Made by a program: the position numbers and the translations under genes. A stretch of DNA of 34,268 bases from Pisolithus tinctorius (lineage: Eukaryota > Basidiomycota > Agaricomycetes > Boletales > Pisolithaceae), in the NCBI GenBank assembly GCA_024663395.1, contig JANFAH010000189.1, positions 1-34,268 of the forward strand, in the 5' to 3' direction. A model generated the notes under the pieces. It saw only the letters and a program-made list of their open reading frames with translations. It searched no databases and was not told the DNA's origin. This document shows, one piece after another, positions 10,169 through 19,586 of this stretch; the first letter of the stretch is position 1, and the number at the start of each line of letters is the position of its first letter.

Positions 10169-10822
10169 TGTAGGAAAAGTCCAAGTAGCTGTATAACACG
10201 AGCTAGATGGCTTAGATAACAACAATGAAAAATGAAGGGAACGAATTGTTCGTCCCAAGGGATCCTGGACTGTCGGGACTAGAAGGAGAGACCCAGCGCT
10301 TTGTAGCGGTAGTGTTTCGTGACGTGCGCGGCGTGGTCCATGGAATAGTACTGGCGATGCGAGCGGTGCGAGCGGTATACGTGGTTCGTGCACGGCGGAA
10401 TGCGAGATGTGCGGTGTAGACAAAGTGGAAAAGAAACTCGTGGTGACCTTCCGAGTGCCAAAAGGTATCATTCTGTACCTAAGTACAGGGTTTTATAGTC
10501 CGGACAAACCCGGAACCTAAGTAAGACAGGGTACAGTAAAGGAAAACCGTGCGACAGCGCGTACACAGAAGACAGGCCAAACTGAGGCCGAGGGTATACT
10601 ACAAGCACTAAAGGAATAGAGACCGTGATAAGAGAAGGAGTCCAAGGAAAAACAACAACCGGAGCACAGTGGCCATGGGTATAGCATTGCGCGAGAGGGA
10701 GCGAGGGCGCGGGAAGGTAGCGTGCAAACAATGGTGAACGCGAGAGGGGAGCGGACGTAACAGTAGTCACGGAACGGTTAATGATAGGGGCTTATGCGTC
10801 CAGGGAATGCGGATTCCTCACA
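10169..10822 (-). repeat. 3' LTR of element B
   Basis: This 654-bp LTR is TGTGAGGAATCC...TTTTCCTACA in element orientation. It is identical to the 5' LTR except for about 11 transitions. On the minus strand a TATAAAA box lies at 10491-10497, and just downstream is the palindrome CTGTAC-CTTA-GTACAG region (10473-10488). The terminal ~190 bp (10169 to about 10360) are shared with the E LTR at 2867-3049, while the remainder is not. Confidence 0.95.
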
Positions 10823-10860
10823 CCTGCGGGGGACTTAGATGCTGACCGTCCCCAGTCAGC
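10823..10860. repeat. Hairpin-bearing direct repeat, copy 1 (adjacent to 3' LTR of B)
   Basis: CCTGCGGGGGACTT followed by GATGCTGACCGTCCCC and AGTCAGC. It recurs with three or four changes at 12946-12984. The pair brackets the 2.1-kb segment that holds the antisense gene. In this copy the stem is GCTGAC...GTCAGC. Confidence 0.85.
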
Positions 10861-11048
10861 CACGTGGCGCGGAGGACATAAATAGCTTGCTGCGTGGTGA
10901 TGGCAACGGTGTGGTGCCGAGGGTTCGAGAACACCGGATGATTCCGCGTGGAAGCGAAGGAAGCATAGAGCCGAGGGATGCGAGAAGGCCGTTGAATACC
11001 GCGTATAGGCGTCCGGACCGATGACATAAGCGCCTCATGGCTGCTAAG

Positions 11049-11056
11049 TATATAAT
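11049..11056 (+). promoter_or_regulatory. TATA box of antisense zinc-cluster gene in element B
   Basis: TATATAAT lies 85 bp upstream of the ATG at 11134. It is followed by a pyrimidine-rich stretch (about 11093-11130) of the kind found at fungal transcription starts. No LTR overlaps it, so the gene appears to have its own promoter. Confidence 0.6.
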
Positions 11057-11133
11057 TGTTAGTGCGCGGCTCAAACCTTCGCATCGATTTGATTCTTTCC
11101 TCCCCTCCATCCACCACATCTATCGCTCTCATC

Positions 11134-12227
11134 ATGTCTGGTAGCCGTGCCCCTCGCCTTTCCCAACTCGTTCGTGCGCCTACTCCGGATCCCGCGGAGG
11201 CTGAAAAGGCCTCCTTAAGAGAGCAGCTTGCAGCTGCGTCGGCAGGGCTCGTGGCTGAGGCGAAGTGCGCGCCTGACGACCGGGAGGACATGCAGGAGGA
11301 GAAGACGACATGGTTGAGGCGCTGGGAAGAGAAGACGGTAGGTGGTTCGTATGGTGACCTGGCCGTGCGACGCTGACGAGCCCGCAACAGGCGGTACTGA
11401 TGCCTCTGGTCGAGCGAGGGAAGACTCTCGGGGTGTCCGTGCGGGTTGACGCAGGGGATGCTTCCGCGCTGGCAGAGGCTGACGATTGGTACGAGCGGTG
11501 GACTGCGGAGGAGGCCGAAGCACGCGCAAAGGCAGAGCAAGACGTCCAGATGGGTGAGGAGACCGCGGCGGAGGTTGGTAACGAAGGCGCAGGGCTGAAA
11601 ATGTCCCATGTGGAGGTCCCTCAACCGGCTCGCAAGGTAAGTGAGTCTAAGCGGTTCGCAACGTCGTGGAAACCATGCGGATTTCCAGCGTTCGCGACAG
11701 ACCATTGCGGAGAGCGAGGATGAGGCAGGACCGAGGGTCACGATCCCGCCCGGGTCGGTTCTGCACAAGGTGCCATGCGCGAGGTGCTCGGTGAAGAACG
11801 CGGTGTGTTTCGGTCTGGAGGGTCGAACATGCGATGGCTGCACGCGTATGAAGCAGGGGTGCGAGAAGTCGACGAAGGCCGCGGGAAAGCGGGTGCAGGC
11901 CGGCGCATCGATTGGTAAGTGACGAGCGCGCTTCAACGCGACCGAGACTAATCCGCTGCAGCGCGATCCTCGAAGGCTCCTAAGGCCGGTCCGTCCAAGC
12001 GGGCTCACGACGACGACGACGACATTGTGGAGGTGGTCGAGAGCAGAACCCGCGGGAAGGGCAAGATCTCTGGGCGCAGCGCGGTGAGCAATAAGACCAC
12101 GACAGACCTCTCGCAGGCACTCGCAATGGTAAGGGCCGAGGCGGTGGCCACGCATGCAGCCAACCTTCGGTTGCAGGTGCGCATCGAGCAGCTTGCAGAG
12201 GCACTGGCAGAGCATGGGATTGAGTAG
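11134..12227 (+). CDS. Antisense Zn(II)2Cys6-type protein carried by element B, four exons
   Basis: Exons: 11134-11337, 11391-11636, 11689-11914 and 11962-12227, joined by introns of 53, 52 and 47 bp, all GT...AG. Intron 3 has a GACTAAT branch site and intron 1 a CTGAC. The joined frame is 313 codons plus stop with no break. The exon 3 product has C180-x2-C183-x6-C190-x7-C198-x2-C201-x6-C208, the spacing of the fungal Zn(II)2Cys6 binuclear cluster that binds DNA. An acidic DDDDD run and a helical Leu/Glu-rich C-terminus (LQVRIEQLAEALAEHG) follow and could dimerise. The N-terminal half is Glu/Ala-rich. No fungal transcription-factor middle-homology region is present, and the protein is short. 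It sits between pol and the 3' LTR in reverse orientation, with its own TATA box. Its role is unknown: captured host regulator or an element-specific factor are both possible. Confidence 0.82.
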
Positions 12228-12332
12228 GCTGTCGTGTAGTATGTACTTGTGTTTCCGCATCACCTGTCGTACCGAGATCGTTCCGCGCCTTATGCGCGGG
12301 AAAATACATCGCTCTGGCCCGTTCTGTATGGT

Positions 12333-12947
12333 TGCGAAGCAGGGTACCGCGAGAGATCTCTGTCCACGCAGCAAGGAACTGGCCCCGAATCGGCCGCGGT
12401 ATTGTAGAGTGTGCGGGGTACCGCCCGACTTGTCTTCTTCGTGTGACTTTCGACCTCTCTCAGCGGTATGTCCTCGTGAAACAATCTTGATGGTAGGGTG
12501 TGACGAAACATTGAAGAGAGAACGAAGGGACTGTATATCGGGTAGTTGGGACGGTCTTCGTGTGTCAATTGTAAGGAAACAGAGAACGAACTGAAAGGAA
12601 AAGGGGCCAAGGGGCGCACGCTGACTGCGCATTCGAAGAAGAAATGTGCGGGGTGGTTGCAAGTATCCGCGGTGTAAAGCGGCCGAGGACGGTATCAGCG
12701 AGACTAGTAGGAGAGATAGGAGAGACGGTGTTTTGGCTATATACTTATTCGGTGTTTTGTTATTTTTCTGGACGGTTTTGGACTTTTTGTAAGTTTTGTT
12801 TTTTGAGCGAGGACTAGCTATCAGTAGAATCACCGGACGAAACCCGGGGTGGAATAGAGGTCTCCGGACGAAACCCGGGGTAAAACAGATAAAAGGAAAT
12901 GAACTATGTCTGATATCGGGTGGATCAAGTGGTATGCTGGTCACCCC
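12333..12947 (+). repeat. Partial LTR of family E inside element B
   Basis: It starts TGCGAAGCAGGGTACC and matches 2261-2854 of the E insert in element A, including the AAACCCGGGGT repeats near 12839 and 12874. It stops at GGTCACCCC, where the sequence passes into the hairpin repeat. The B-like end of E is absent. It lies just downstream of the antisense gene, in the same sense. The breakpoint shares TCAC-CC with the LTR/internal junction of B (CTCACACC), suggesting a microhomology join. Confidence 0.85.
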
Positions 12948-12984
12948 TGCGGGGGACTTTGAATGCTGACTGTCCCCAGTCAGC
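12946..12984. repeat. Hairpin-bearing direct repeat, copy 2
   Basis: This is the second copy of the 10823-10860 motif. Here the inverted repeat is perfect: TGCTGACTG-TCCC-CAGTCAGCA (12964-12985). It marks the other border of the segment with the antisense gene and E fragment. The ~140 bp between it and the pol stop belong to the 3' untranslated part of element B. Confidence 0.85.
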
Positions 12985-13124
12985 ATGGGAGAAGGAACGA
13001 GTGTAGTAGGAGAAGCCGCGGGGAGGCGGGCGAGGCCGCAGAAAGAGGTATGGGTATCGTGGGAGAAGAGGGTACGGAGGAATAGCGCGATGGACAAACT
13101 GTGGATACTGGAAAGGACGGATAG

Positions 13125-16100
13125 TCAGCTGTCTGCGGAAAAAGCCTCCACATCATCATCAGTGGGGTCATCCTCAGCCTCTTCAAGAAGGTGGTCTAGT
13201 TCTTCATCATCTAACCCAGTAATGCAAGTGACGGTTGCGCGGGTCTGAGACTGCGGGTGGTAGGGAAGTAAGTGAAATGCAGCGAAGCGGAGTTTGGAGA
13301 TGGAGCCGTCCAGCTCGGCCAGTAGGTACGAGCCGCCAGTGGTCCGACGAAGGACGACCATGGGACCGGTGTACCGCGGCTTTGTCTTCCAGTTCAGCTC
13401 TTTCTCTACGCGGGAGTTGCGGACAAGCACGAGGGCGCCGGGAGCGAAGTTATGGTCTTTAATGCGATGCTGAAAGGCGGCTTCGAACTGCTGGATGGAC
13501 TGGAACCGTGCGCGGAGGACGTTGCCGCGGACCTGGTCCAAGTCATCCTGACGCTTCTGCAACTGGCGCGCTCGCCAAGCTATCAGTTCTGTGGTAGTCA
13601 GTGGTGTCGCATCATCGCGGGATAGGGGTAAGAGGAAGGTAGCTTCAATGAGGTCAAACGGGAACAGCGGTTCGACACCATGTACCATGAAATAAGGGGA
13701 CAGACCCGTGGATTTCAGAATGGTGACCCGCTCGGCCCAGAAGACAGAGTGCGCAACGGTGTGCCAGCGGCGATCATCGTTCTCGCAGCTCTTCATGATA
13801 GCCTCGCGAACATCATAGTGGCGGCGCTCTACAATGCCGTTAGCCTGAGAGTTGTAAGGAGAGATACGGATGTGGCGGATATGATATTGCGCGGCTAGGG
13901 CATCTAAAGCTTGGACGAACGCGGGACCGTTGTCGGTGACAATCTCGGTGAGCGGACCCCAGCGGCATAGGATATCCTCGAAGATGAAGGACGTGAGCGC
14001 GGTACTATTTTCCGCGCGCAACATGTGCCATTCGGGATATGAGGTGAGCGCGCAACGAGCCTGTACTATGTAGCGGTAGCCGCCAGCTTTGGGCATCAGC
14101 ATCGTGTCAATGTGAGCTTTATGAAACAGGCCCCCTATCATGGGCACAGTGGGGGGAATATGAAGCTTCTGCGTCTGGCGGATCTGGCACTCATGACAAG
14201 TGCGGACATACCACTTCACATCCTCGACAAGAAGAGGCCACCAGAAGCGAAGGAGAAGGCGCGTGCGGACCGTGAAGACTCCCTTGTGTCCGAGGTCGTC
14301 ATGCGCTTCTTTGATGAGACAATACCGCTTGGATTCGTCGACGACTAGCTGGTGCCGTCCGTGCGGTTCTCTACGCCATAGATTTCCATCTAGGAGGAAG
14401 AAGCGGCTAGCCGAGTTGAAGAAAGATGAGTACTGCGCATCAGTAAGGTCAGGAGGTCGCTCGCGGGTCGCGAGGAATGCGCGGATCATTCCTATCTTTG
14501 CTTCGCGTGCCCGAGCTTTCGCGGACCGCGGAATGGCAGGGTCGTCTGTGGTATTGGAAGGGTTATTAGCATCAGCAGCTGCAGAGAATGCGAGATAGAA
14601 GGATGCAGGCGGCGGGAGGCTCGCCCGATGGTAAGCGGGTGGCGGTAGGGAATGGCGATCTTGACTGGAAAGTGACATAGGAGGCGGGCGGTCATTGACA
14701 ACCTGTGTAGAGAAAGAGTAAAAACGGTCCAGCCAATCCTTGTGGTCGTCAACCTCGGGCGGGTCGAGCTCCGACCGCGGACGGCGGGATAAGCCGTCAG
14801 GGCCGGCATGCTTGTCCGCGGGAACGTGGACGAGTTTAAACGAGAAGAGGAGGACGCCAGCGATCCAGTGATTGATCGTCGCATTAGGCTGGAGATCTGG
14901 GTTATTTATCATACCCTTAATATACTTCGCATCTACCTCCACAGTGAAGTTAGTGAGGCCGAAGATGTATACGCGTACCGCGCGCAACGCGCGGAAGAGA
15001 CCGTACAACTCAAGCTTGGCCTGGGAGTAGCGGCTTTCCACTTCATTGAGGGTGATGGATCCAAAGCGACTTGGGTACCGTCTGCCATCTTCGCCAAGCT
15101 GGTAGAGGATGTAGCCAACTGCGATGACCGATGTGTCGACTGCTAGAACTACTTCGCGACCGCACTCGTAGTCAATTCTTCGGAGTGCGGGGGACTTTAC
15201 AATTTCATCTTTGAGGCGTTGCATGGCAGCGCGTTGCGGCTCGTCCCATGTGAATGGCACGTCTTTCCGCGTGAGCGCGACTAGCGGCCGCGCGATCTTG
15301 GCGAAGTCTTTGATGAAGATGCGTAGCACTCCGCAGACGCCGAGGAAACCGCGAACCTGTGTCAGGTTGCGGCACTCGGGCCAGTCGCGGATCTTCTGCA
15401 CTTTGCTTTCTTCAGGAATGCGACCTTCAAAGGTGCACTTGTGGCCAACGATCACAGCGGACGGAGCGGCTAGCACGAACTTCTTTGCCGAGACGGTGGC
15501 TCCGACGTTCTGCAAACGCTGAAGGATACGGTTAACGACTATACAGTGATTCCAGATAAATTTCCGAATCCCAGGATTCTCCGGGATAGTCTCATAGGAG
15601 CCGTCTGTGCGCTGATAGCGGGTGGTCTCGGATTTCACGGGGACGTCATCTATGAAGGGTAGGGTATGATGCGGGATCTCATCCTGGAGAACAAATGCAG
15701 TATCTCCCTGGTATACCTGTACCGCATTCGCATGACCTTGCGGCAGAGTAGTAAGCCGATGTGGTCCGAGGGGGGTACCGAAGGTGGTGAGGTCGCGGGA
15801 ATCGACGTGGAGTGCGCGCTGGTCATACCCGGAGTAGAGGTCCATCATCGCATACACCGCATATCCAGCAAAGGATTCTGCGAGATGTTCTACGAAGGGC
15901 GGAACGGACGCATCGCGGATGGTCACTGCATTCAGGGGCTGTAAGTCATGCACAAGGCGAAGAGACTTTCCGTCTTTCTTTACTACGCAGAACCAGCGGG
16001 AGCGGTAAGCCGCTGTAGAGGGTTCATACATGCCGGACTTGATGCGATCTTTAATCATGTCTATGACTTGGGCATGGATCGCGTTCGGGATAGGGATATT

Positions 16101-16736
16101 GCGTTGGACCCAAGGCGTGTGCGGAATCGTAGGAATCTTTACTGGCGGAAAATAGCGTTCGTCTAAGTGCCCGTGCTCTGTAATGTCCCAAGCGAATGCG
16201 AGCTCATGGACCGAAACGAGCCAAGTTACGAGTTTAAGTTCTTCTGGCCAAAGCCAATCCGCAGGATTGAGGTCGAGTTCCGCGGCCCGTTCGGCGGTGA
16301 AGCGGATGCCCAGAGCGAAGTCTGGTGGATGGGTTGGAAGTGGTTGGAGACCAGCGAGCGGGTCGTCAGGCAGGCTGCGCACGATGCGGTATTCTTCCAC
16401 CATCGGGGCAGGTACCGTCCGAACCTTCTTGGCAACCGGCTTGTAAACGAGGGTGCGAACCGCGGGATCTAGTTGATAAACGCTGCCGAATGCGGCTATA
16501 GCAGAGGGGTTTAGTATTGTCTGAGTGGAAGAGAGGAAAGTGAAAGCAGGCGAGGGTATTCTGGCGGGTATGTTCCGCAGTACGGGTGCCGCGGGCGAAG
16601 AGAAGTTCGTTGAAGTAAAGGCTAATGATGAGACTGTAGGACTGAGGAACGGATAACAGCGGCTAAATAGGAAACAGGACGTTTTAGTAGGCTCTCCCCG
16701 ACCGTTTGGTGGATCATCGATATTCAAAAACCCCAT
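13125..16736 (-). CDS. pol: Pol of element B: reverse transcriptase, RNase H, integrase
   Basis: The ORF is 1203 codons, fully open, overlapping the gag-protease ORF by 13 nt in the -1 frame. RT shows VVKKDGKSLRLVHDL (about 251-265), the first catalytic Asp in AMMDLYSGY (D299), and FIDD (361-364) in place of the common YLDD. The two Asp are kept. RNase H has LAVDTS (D533), the E of AKLELYGL, and VEVDAK (D602). Integrase follows with an HHCC module (AHDDLGHKG to CHECQ) and a DDE core in AHIDTM, VTDNGPAF and NGIVERRH. The C-terminus is acidic (EEAEDDPTDDDVEAF) and has no chromodomain. Synthesis is expected as a Gag-Pro-Pol fusion by frameshifting, so the ATG at 16736 need not be used. The product copies RNA to DNA in the particle and integrates it. 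Confidence 0.96.
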   Translation of the reverse strand: MGFLNIDDPPNGRGEPTKTSCFLFSRCYPFLSPTVSSLAFTSTNFSSPAAPVLRNIPARIPSPAFTFLSSTQTILNPSAIAAFGSVYQLDPAVRTLVYKPVAKKVRTVPAPMVEEYRIVRSLPDDPLAGLQPLPTHPPDFALGIRFTAERAAELDLNPADWLWPEELKLVTWLVSVHELAFAWDITEHGHLDERYFPPVKIPTIPHTPWVQRNIPIPNAIHAQVIDMIKDRIKSGMYEPSTAAYRSRWFCVVKKDGKSLRLVHDLQPLNAVTIRDASVPPFVEHLAESFAGYAVYAMMDLYSGYDQRALHVDSRDLTTFGTPLGPHRLTTLPQGHANAVQVYQGDTAFVLQDEIPHHTLPFIDDVPVKSETTRYQRTDGSYETIPENPGIRKFIWNHCIVVNRILQRLQNVGATVSAKKFVLAAPSAVIVGHKCTFEGRIPEESKVQKIRDWPECRNLTQVRGFLGVCGVLRIFIKDFAKIARPLVALTRKDVPFTWDEPQRAAMQRLKDEIVKSPALRRIDYECGREVVLAVDTSVIAVGYILYQLGEDGRRYPSRFGSITLNEVESRYSQAKLELYGLFRALRAVRVYIFGLTNFTVEVDAKYIKGMINNPDLQPNATINHWIAGVLLFSFKLVHVPADKHAGPDGLSRRPRSELDPPEVDDHKDWLDRFYSFSTQVVNDRPPPMSLSSQDRHSLPPPAYHRASLPPPASFYLAFSAAADANNPSNTTDDPAIPRSAKARAREAKIGMIRAFLATRERPPDLTDAQYSSFFNSASRFFLLDGNLWRREPHGRHQLVVDESKRYCLIKEAHDDLGHKGVFTVRTRLLLRFWWPLLVEDVKWYVRTCHECQIRQTQKLHIPPTVPMIGGLFHKAHIDTMLMPKAGGYRYIVQARCALTSYPEWHMLRAENSTALTSFIFEDILCRWGPLTEIVTDNGPAFVQALDALAAQYHIRHIRISPYNSQANGIVERRHYDVREAIMKSCENDDRRWHTVAHSVFWAERVTILKSTGLSPYFMVHGVEPLFPFDLIEATFLLPLSRDDATPLTTTELIAWRARQLQKRQDDLDQVRGNVLRARFQSIQQFEAAFQHRIKDHNFAPGALVLVRNSRVEKELNWKTKPRYTGPMVVLRRTTGGSYLLAELDGSISKLRFAAFHLLPYHPQSQTRATVTCITGLDDEELDHLLEEAEDDPTDDDVEAFSADS

Positions 16737-19342
16737 TCGACTATACTTTGGTGGCTATGGCAGTGCTTGCCGCACTTGCAGCGCGGACAGCCCTCGCGCC
16801 ACGGGTGCGTGGGCAAGGTGTACTCGCGGCCGTCATTCGGGTCTCGCAGAGTGATCCGCTGTCCGCCGTCGGGATAGTCGTTTGTTACTGCACTCATAAG
16901 GCAAATGAACGGACGTCTGAGGAGCATGTCGAAGTTGGCATGCTCAATTACTTGAACCTGGAGCATGACTGGCCCAGCGCCGAAGTCGAGTTTCAGGTTC
17001 TCTAGCACGCCTACAGTAGTGTCTTTAGACATGTTAGCAGACGTCATAGTCATGAGATGATCGCAGCGCAATGGAAGCCCGATCTTTTCCCAAACGTGCC
17101 TGGGCATGGCGATGATTTCTGAACCGGAATCTAGTACGCAGTTGATGGTGACGTCGGTCCCAGGGACCTTGGCTTCGATGCAGCGGAGCGGCAGAGTGTG
17201 GTGAGCTACGATGGAGCCGTCGTCACCGCGGATAACGCGGTCTCCGTATTCGCGCGCGGTTCTTTGAGGATCGCGGCCGGTCAGTTCATTCACTTGTACT
17301 CCTTCTTCATCGTCGCTACGAACTACCTCAATCTCGTTTGTGGTGACGCGTTTTGCCATGGTGATGTCTCTGAACTGTTTGCGAAACTCCGGGGCAACTG
17401 CAAATAATTCTTTGACTGGCATGGCAACGCTGGTTTCGAGTACGCGCTCCACGATACACTTGGGCGCGGCTTCGTCTTTGAGAGGGAACGAGTAACGGTA
17501 CTGGTTTTGATTGCGAGCTGCTGGGTACGGTGTCTGCGACGGAACAATTGCCGCGGGAACGGGGTCCTTGCGCGCGGGCGTTGGAGCCGGATTCATCGGA
17601 GGAACATATGGTTTCGTAGCGGTAGATGTTGGTGCAGGTGTGGAGGGCTCGGATGCCTGGCGAGCGGCACGCGAACTTTGAACACCAGGGGAAATGATTT
17701 CCTCTTCAACAGTGGCTGCGCGCGGGTCGACTCGTGGAGGGTTGGCAGGACGTGCCGTGGGTCGAGCTGTGATTTCAACTCCGTCGAAGCGGGCTTTCTT
17801 TCCGCAGGAAATGACTGCTCCCTTGTTACCTTTATCCGCTTGGTAGGTAGCCCAAGCTTGAGCAACATATGCTTGGAAGTCAGGGTCGGCTAAGTCTGCG
17901 ACAGGTTCATCGGCGTCTTGGACGGTGTTTAAGAAGGCAGAAGGCTGGATTTCCAGCTGCACGTCAATTTCGGGATGAGCAACGCAGAAGAGGTTAGCGG
18001 TGCCTTGCGCGGCCGCGTTGCGCGGAGCGGCAGGAGTCGTAGCATGCGCGCTGGCCTGGTCTCTGTCAGCCATGACGCGGTCAACAGCCTCTCTCAGTGA
18101 GTTACATTCAGGGAAATGTGGAATTCGGCTCCCGTCCGCCAGATAGAGACGGTTGTCTGTACCTCTCGTGATCTTACTGGCACGGATATAAACTTCAACG
18201 AGCGCACACATCCTTGTCCAGTGGTTGGGGTCTGCACAGAAACTGCAGCCGGGTCTGCGTTGCTGCAGCGGAGGCTGCGTCTGGAAGTTGTATTCCTGTT
18301 TAACAACAGTACCAGCAGGTGGCACTTGCGGCATGTAAGCCGATGAGGGAGGTGCAGCTGGCGAGGCCGCGGTACCCATCGTCGGTACCGCGCTACGAAG
18401 AGCGGATCCTGTCAGAAGGAACTTGGCGGCTTTGACGACTTCTGCGAGTGGGTATGGATCGTCAGGGTGGAGGTCGGTGCGGACTATAGAGAGTCGATGA
18501 CGAATACGATCTGCGATGGCCCTTGGGAAGCCATTCAGGAACATGGAATCCTGTTCCGTCTCTGCAAGCTTTTTAGTTTTAATGAGCAGGGCAGAAATCT
18601 TAGCGAATTTCCGCTGGTATTCTCCGAGGTCATCCTGGTTCCGCATAGGCTTGGACTGATATTCTTCGACGAGGTACTGCAAGTCTGCACGGCAGTAGCG
18701 GTCGTCACCCTCGCAGCCAGGGTACAAACCCTTAACAGCTACTACGAAGGCATCCCAGTCGTCGGCCGCGGGAGCGGCTTCCGGAAGCGTTTGCCAGACC
18801 TCGGCTTCTTCGAGGTCAGCGTAGCGGATTGCGGCTTTGATCTTGCCATGGTCATCAAGAGCAGCGAGAGTACCGAGGAAGTCGATGTCTTCGAGGTAGC
18901 GTGGAAGCTGCGCGGGAGAATCTCCGCTAAATTTAGGTGAGTTTTGTGTACTGCGGAGCGGCATCTGAAACTGAGGATTAGCCATTGGTGGGTTAACCTG
19001 TGGTGGCGGTGCCGGATTGGTAACGGGTGGTACGGGTATTGGTTGTGGGTGCGAAGCGGTTGGTATAGTGCGCGAGCGAGCGGGCGGAAGTGTTGGCGGG
19101 TTACTAATTGGCTGATGGGTGGTCTGCGACCGAGTGAGTGGTCGCGGCAGTGTGGCGGATGGAGCTGGGAGTCTGGGTATAGATTCGGAGGCGTCAAAGA
19201 GACGGGAAAAAGAGGGCGTCGGTGATGATGAATCAGATGATGTGACGGGTGTTAAAGGTGATGGCGGGGTTTCGGGCCTTCGGGGAGTCGAGTGGATAAA
19301 GCCACCGGGAAAATCAGGGGCAGTGAGATCTAGGTGATCCAA
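16724..19342 (-). CDS. gag-pro: Gag-protease of element B
   Basis: The ORF is 872 codons and intact. Residues 1-135 are a Pro/Ser/Thr-rich tail. A capsid-like domain covers roughly 140-320 (LPRYLEDIDFLGTLAAL; DLGEYQRKFAKIS; FLNGFPRAIADRIR). A CCHC knuckle lies at 366-379 (CSFCADPNHWTRMC). After a long proline-rich linker comes a retropepsin domain with VLDSGSEI (D738) and the DMLLRRPF strand (805-812). A Cys/His-rich end follows (CPRCKCGKHCHSH). Protease is thus in the gag frame, unlike A, C and D, where it lies in the pol frame. The stop TGA (16724-16726) is touched by the slippery heptamer. The start at 19342 lies about 245 bp inside the 5' LTR. Confidence 0.94.
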   Translation of the reverse strand: MDHLDLTAPDFPGGFIHSTPRRPETPPSPLTPVTSSDSSSPTPSFSRLFDASESIPRLPAPSATLPRPLTRSQTTHQPISNPPTLPPARSRTIPTASHPQPIPVPPVTNPAPPPQVNPPMANPQFQMPLRSTQNSPKFSGDSPAQLPRYLEDIDFLGTLAALDDHGKIKAAIRYADLEEAEVWQTLPEAAPAADDWDAFVVAVKGLYPGCEGDDRYCRADLQYLVEEYQSKPMRNQDDLGEYQRKFAKISALLIKTKKLAETEQDSMFLNGFPRAIADRIRHRLSIVRTDLHPDDPYPLAEVVKAAKFLLTGSALRSAVPTMGTAASPAAPPSSAYMPQVPPAGTVVKQEYNFQTQPPLQQRRPGCSFCADPNHWTRMCALVEVYIRASKITRGTDNRLYLADGSRIPHFPECNSLREAVDRVMADRDQASAHATTPAAPRNAAAQGTANLFCVAHPEIDVQLEIQPSAFLNTVQDADEPVADLADPDFQAYVAQAWATYQADKGNKGAVISCGKKARFDGVEITARPTARPANPPRVDPRAATVEEEIISPGVQSSRAARQASEPSTPAPTSTATKPYVPPMNPAPTPARKDPVPAAIVPSQTPYPAARNQNQYRYSFPLKDEAAPKCIVERVLETSVAMPVKELFAVAPEFRKQFRDITMAKRVTTNEIEVVRSDDEEGVQVNELTGRDPQRTAREYGDRVIRGDDGSIVAHHTLPLRCIEAKVPGTDVTINCVLDSGSEIIAMPRHVWEKIGLPLRCDHLMTMTSANMSKDTTVGVLENLKLDFGAGPVMLQVQVIEHANFDMLLRRPFICLMSAVTNDYPDGGQRITLRDPNDGREYTLPTHPWREGCPRCKCGKHCHSHQSIVEWGF
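16727..16733 (-). promoter_or_regulatory. -1 slippery heptamer G GGT TTT, element B
   Basis: In the gag frame the end reads TGG GGT TTT TGA, so the heptamer G GGT TTT abuts the stop. Slipping by -1 gives GGG TTT TTG AAT, exactly the pol frame. Heptamers of the form XXXYYYZ are the standard sites. A downstream stem is not obvious by eye. Confidence 0.72.
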
Positions 19343-19566
19343 CGCGACGGATATCTGATCTGCCGAGATATCAGGAGGGGTGATCGCGGGTAGTACCCAC
19401 GGAATGTCAGCGGGTAATTGCGCGTGATCCGGTGTTACAGGTGAAACAGGGCGGAAAATGTCGGAGTCTTCTGACAGGTTGAGATTGCGAAAGTGCAGGC
19501 GTAAATTTTCTAGTTCGGTGTGTTCGGTGGTGCGCCTGAGCGACCTTCTGGAAGCGACAGCAGAAT

Positions 19567-19584
19567 CCCTCGCGGTGGGCTCCA
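19567..19584 (-). other. tRNA-type primer-binding site of element B
   Basis: Two bases inside the 5' LTR edge (19587), the minus strand reads TGGAGCCCACCGCGAGGG. It begins with the TGG expected opposite a tRNA CCA end. I cannot assign the tRNA species from memory. The LTR has no internal word complementary to this site, unlike the self-primed elements C and D. Confidence 0.72.
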
Positions 19585-19586
19585 GT

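Noticed and set aside
10865..10881. CACGTGG-like words near the B 3' LTR as promoter elements
   Set aside because: A single short motif far from the ATG. The TATATAAT at 11049 explains the start better.
10818..13097. Long minus-strand frame as a protein-coding gene
   Set aside because: It runs through the introns of the well-supported plus-strand gene and a truncated LTR, with no recognisable domain. Kept only as a low-interest finding.
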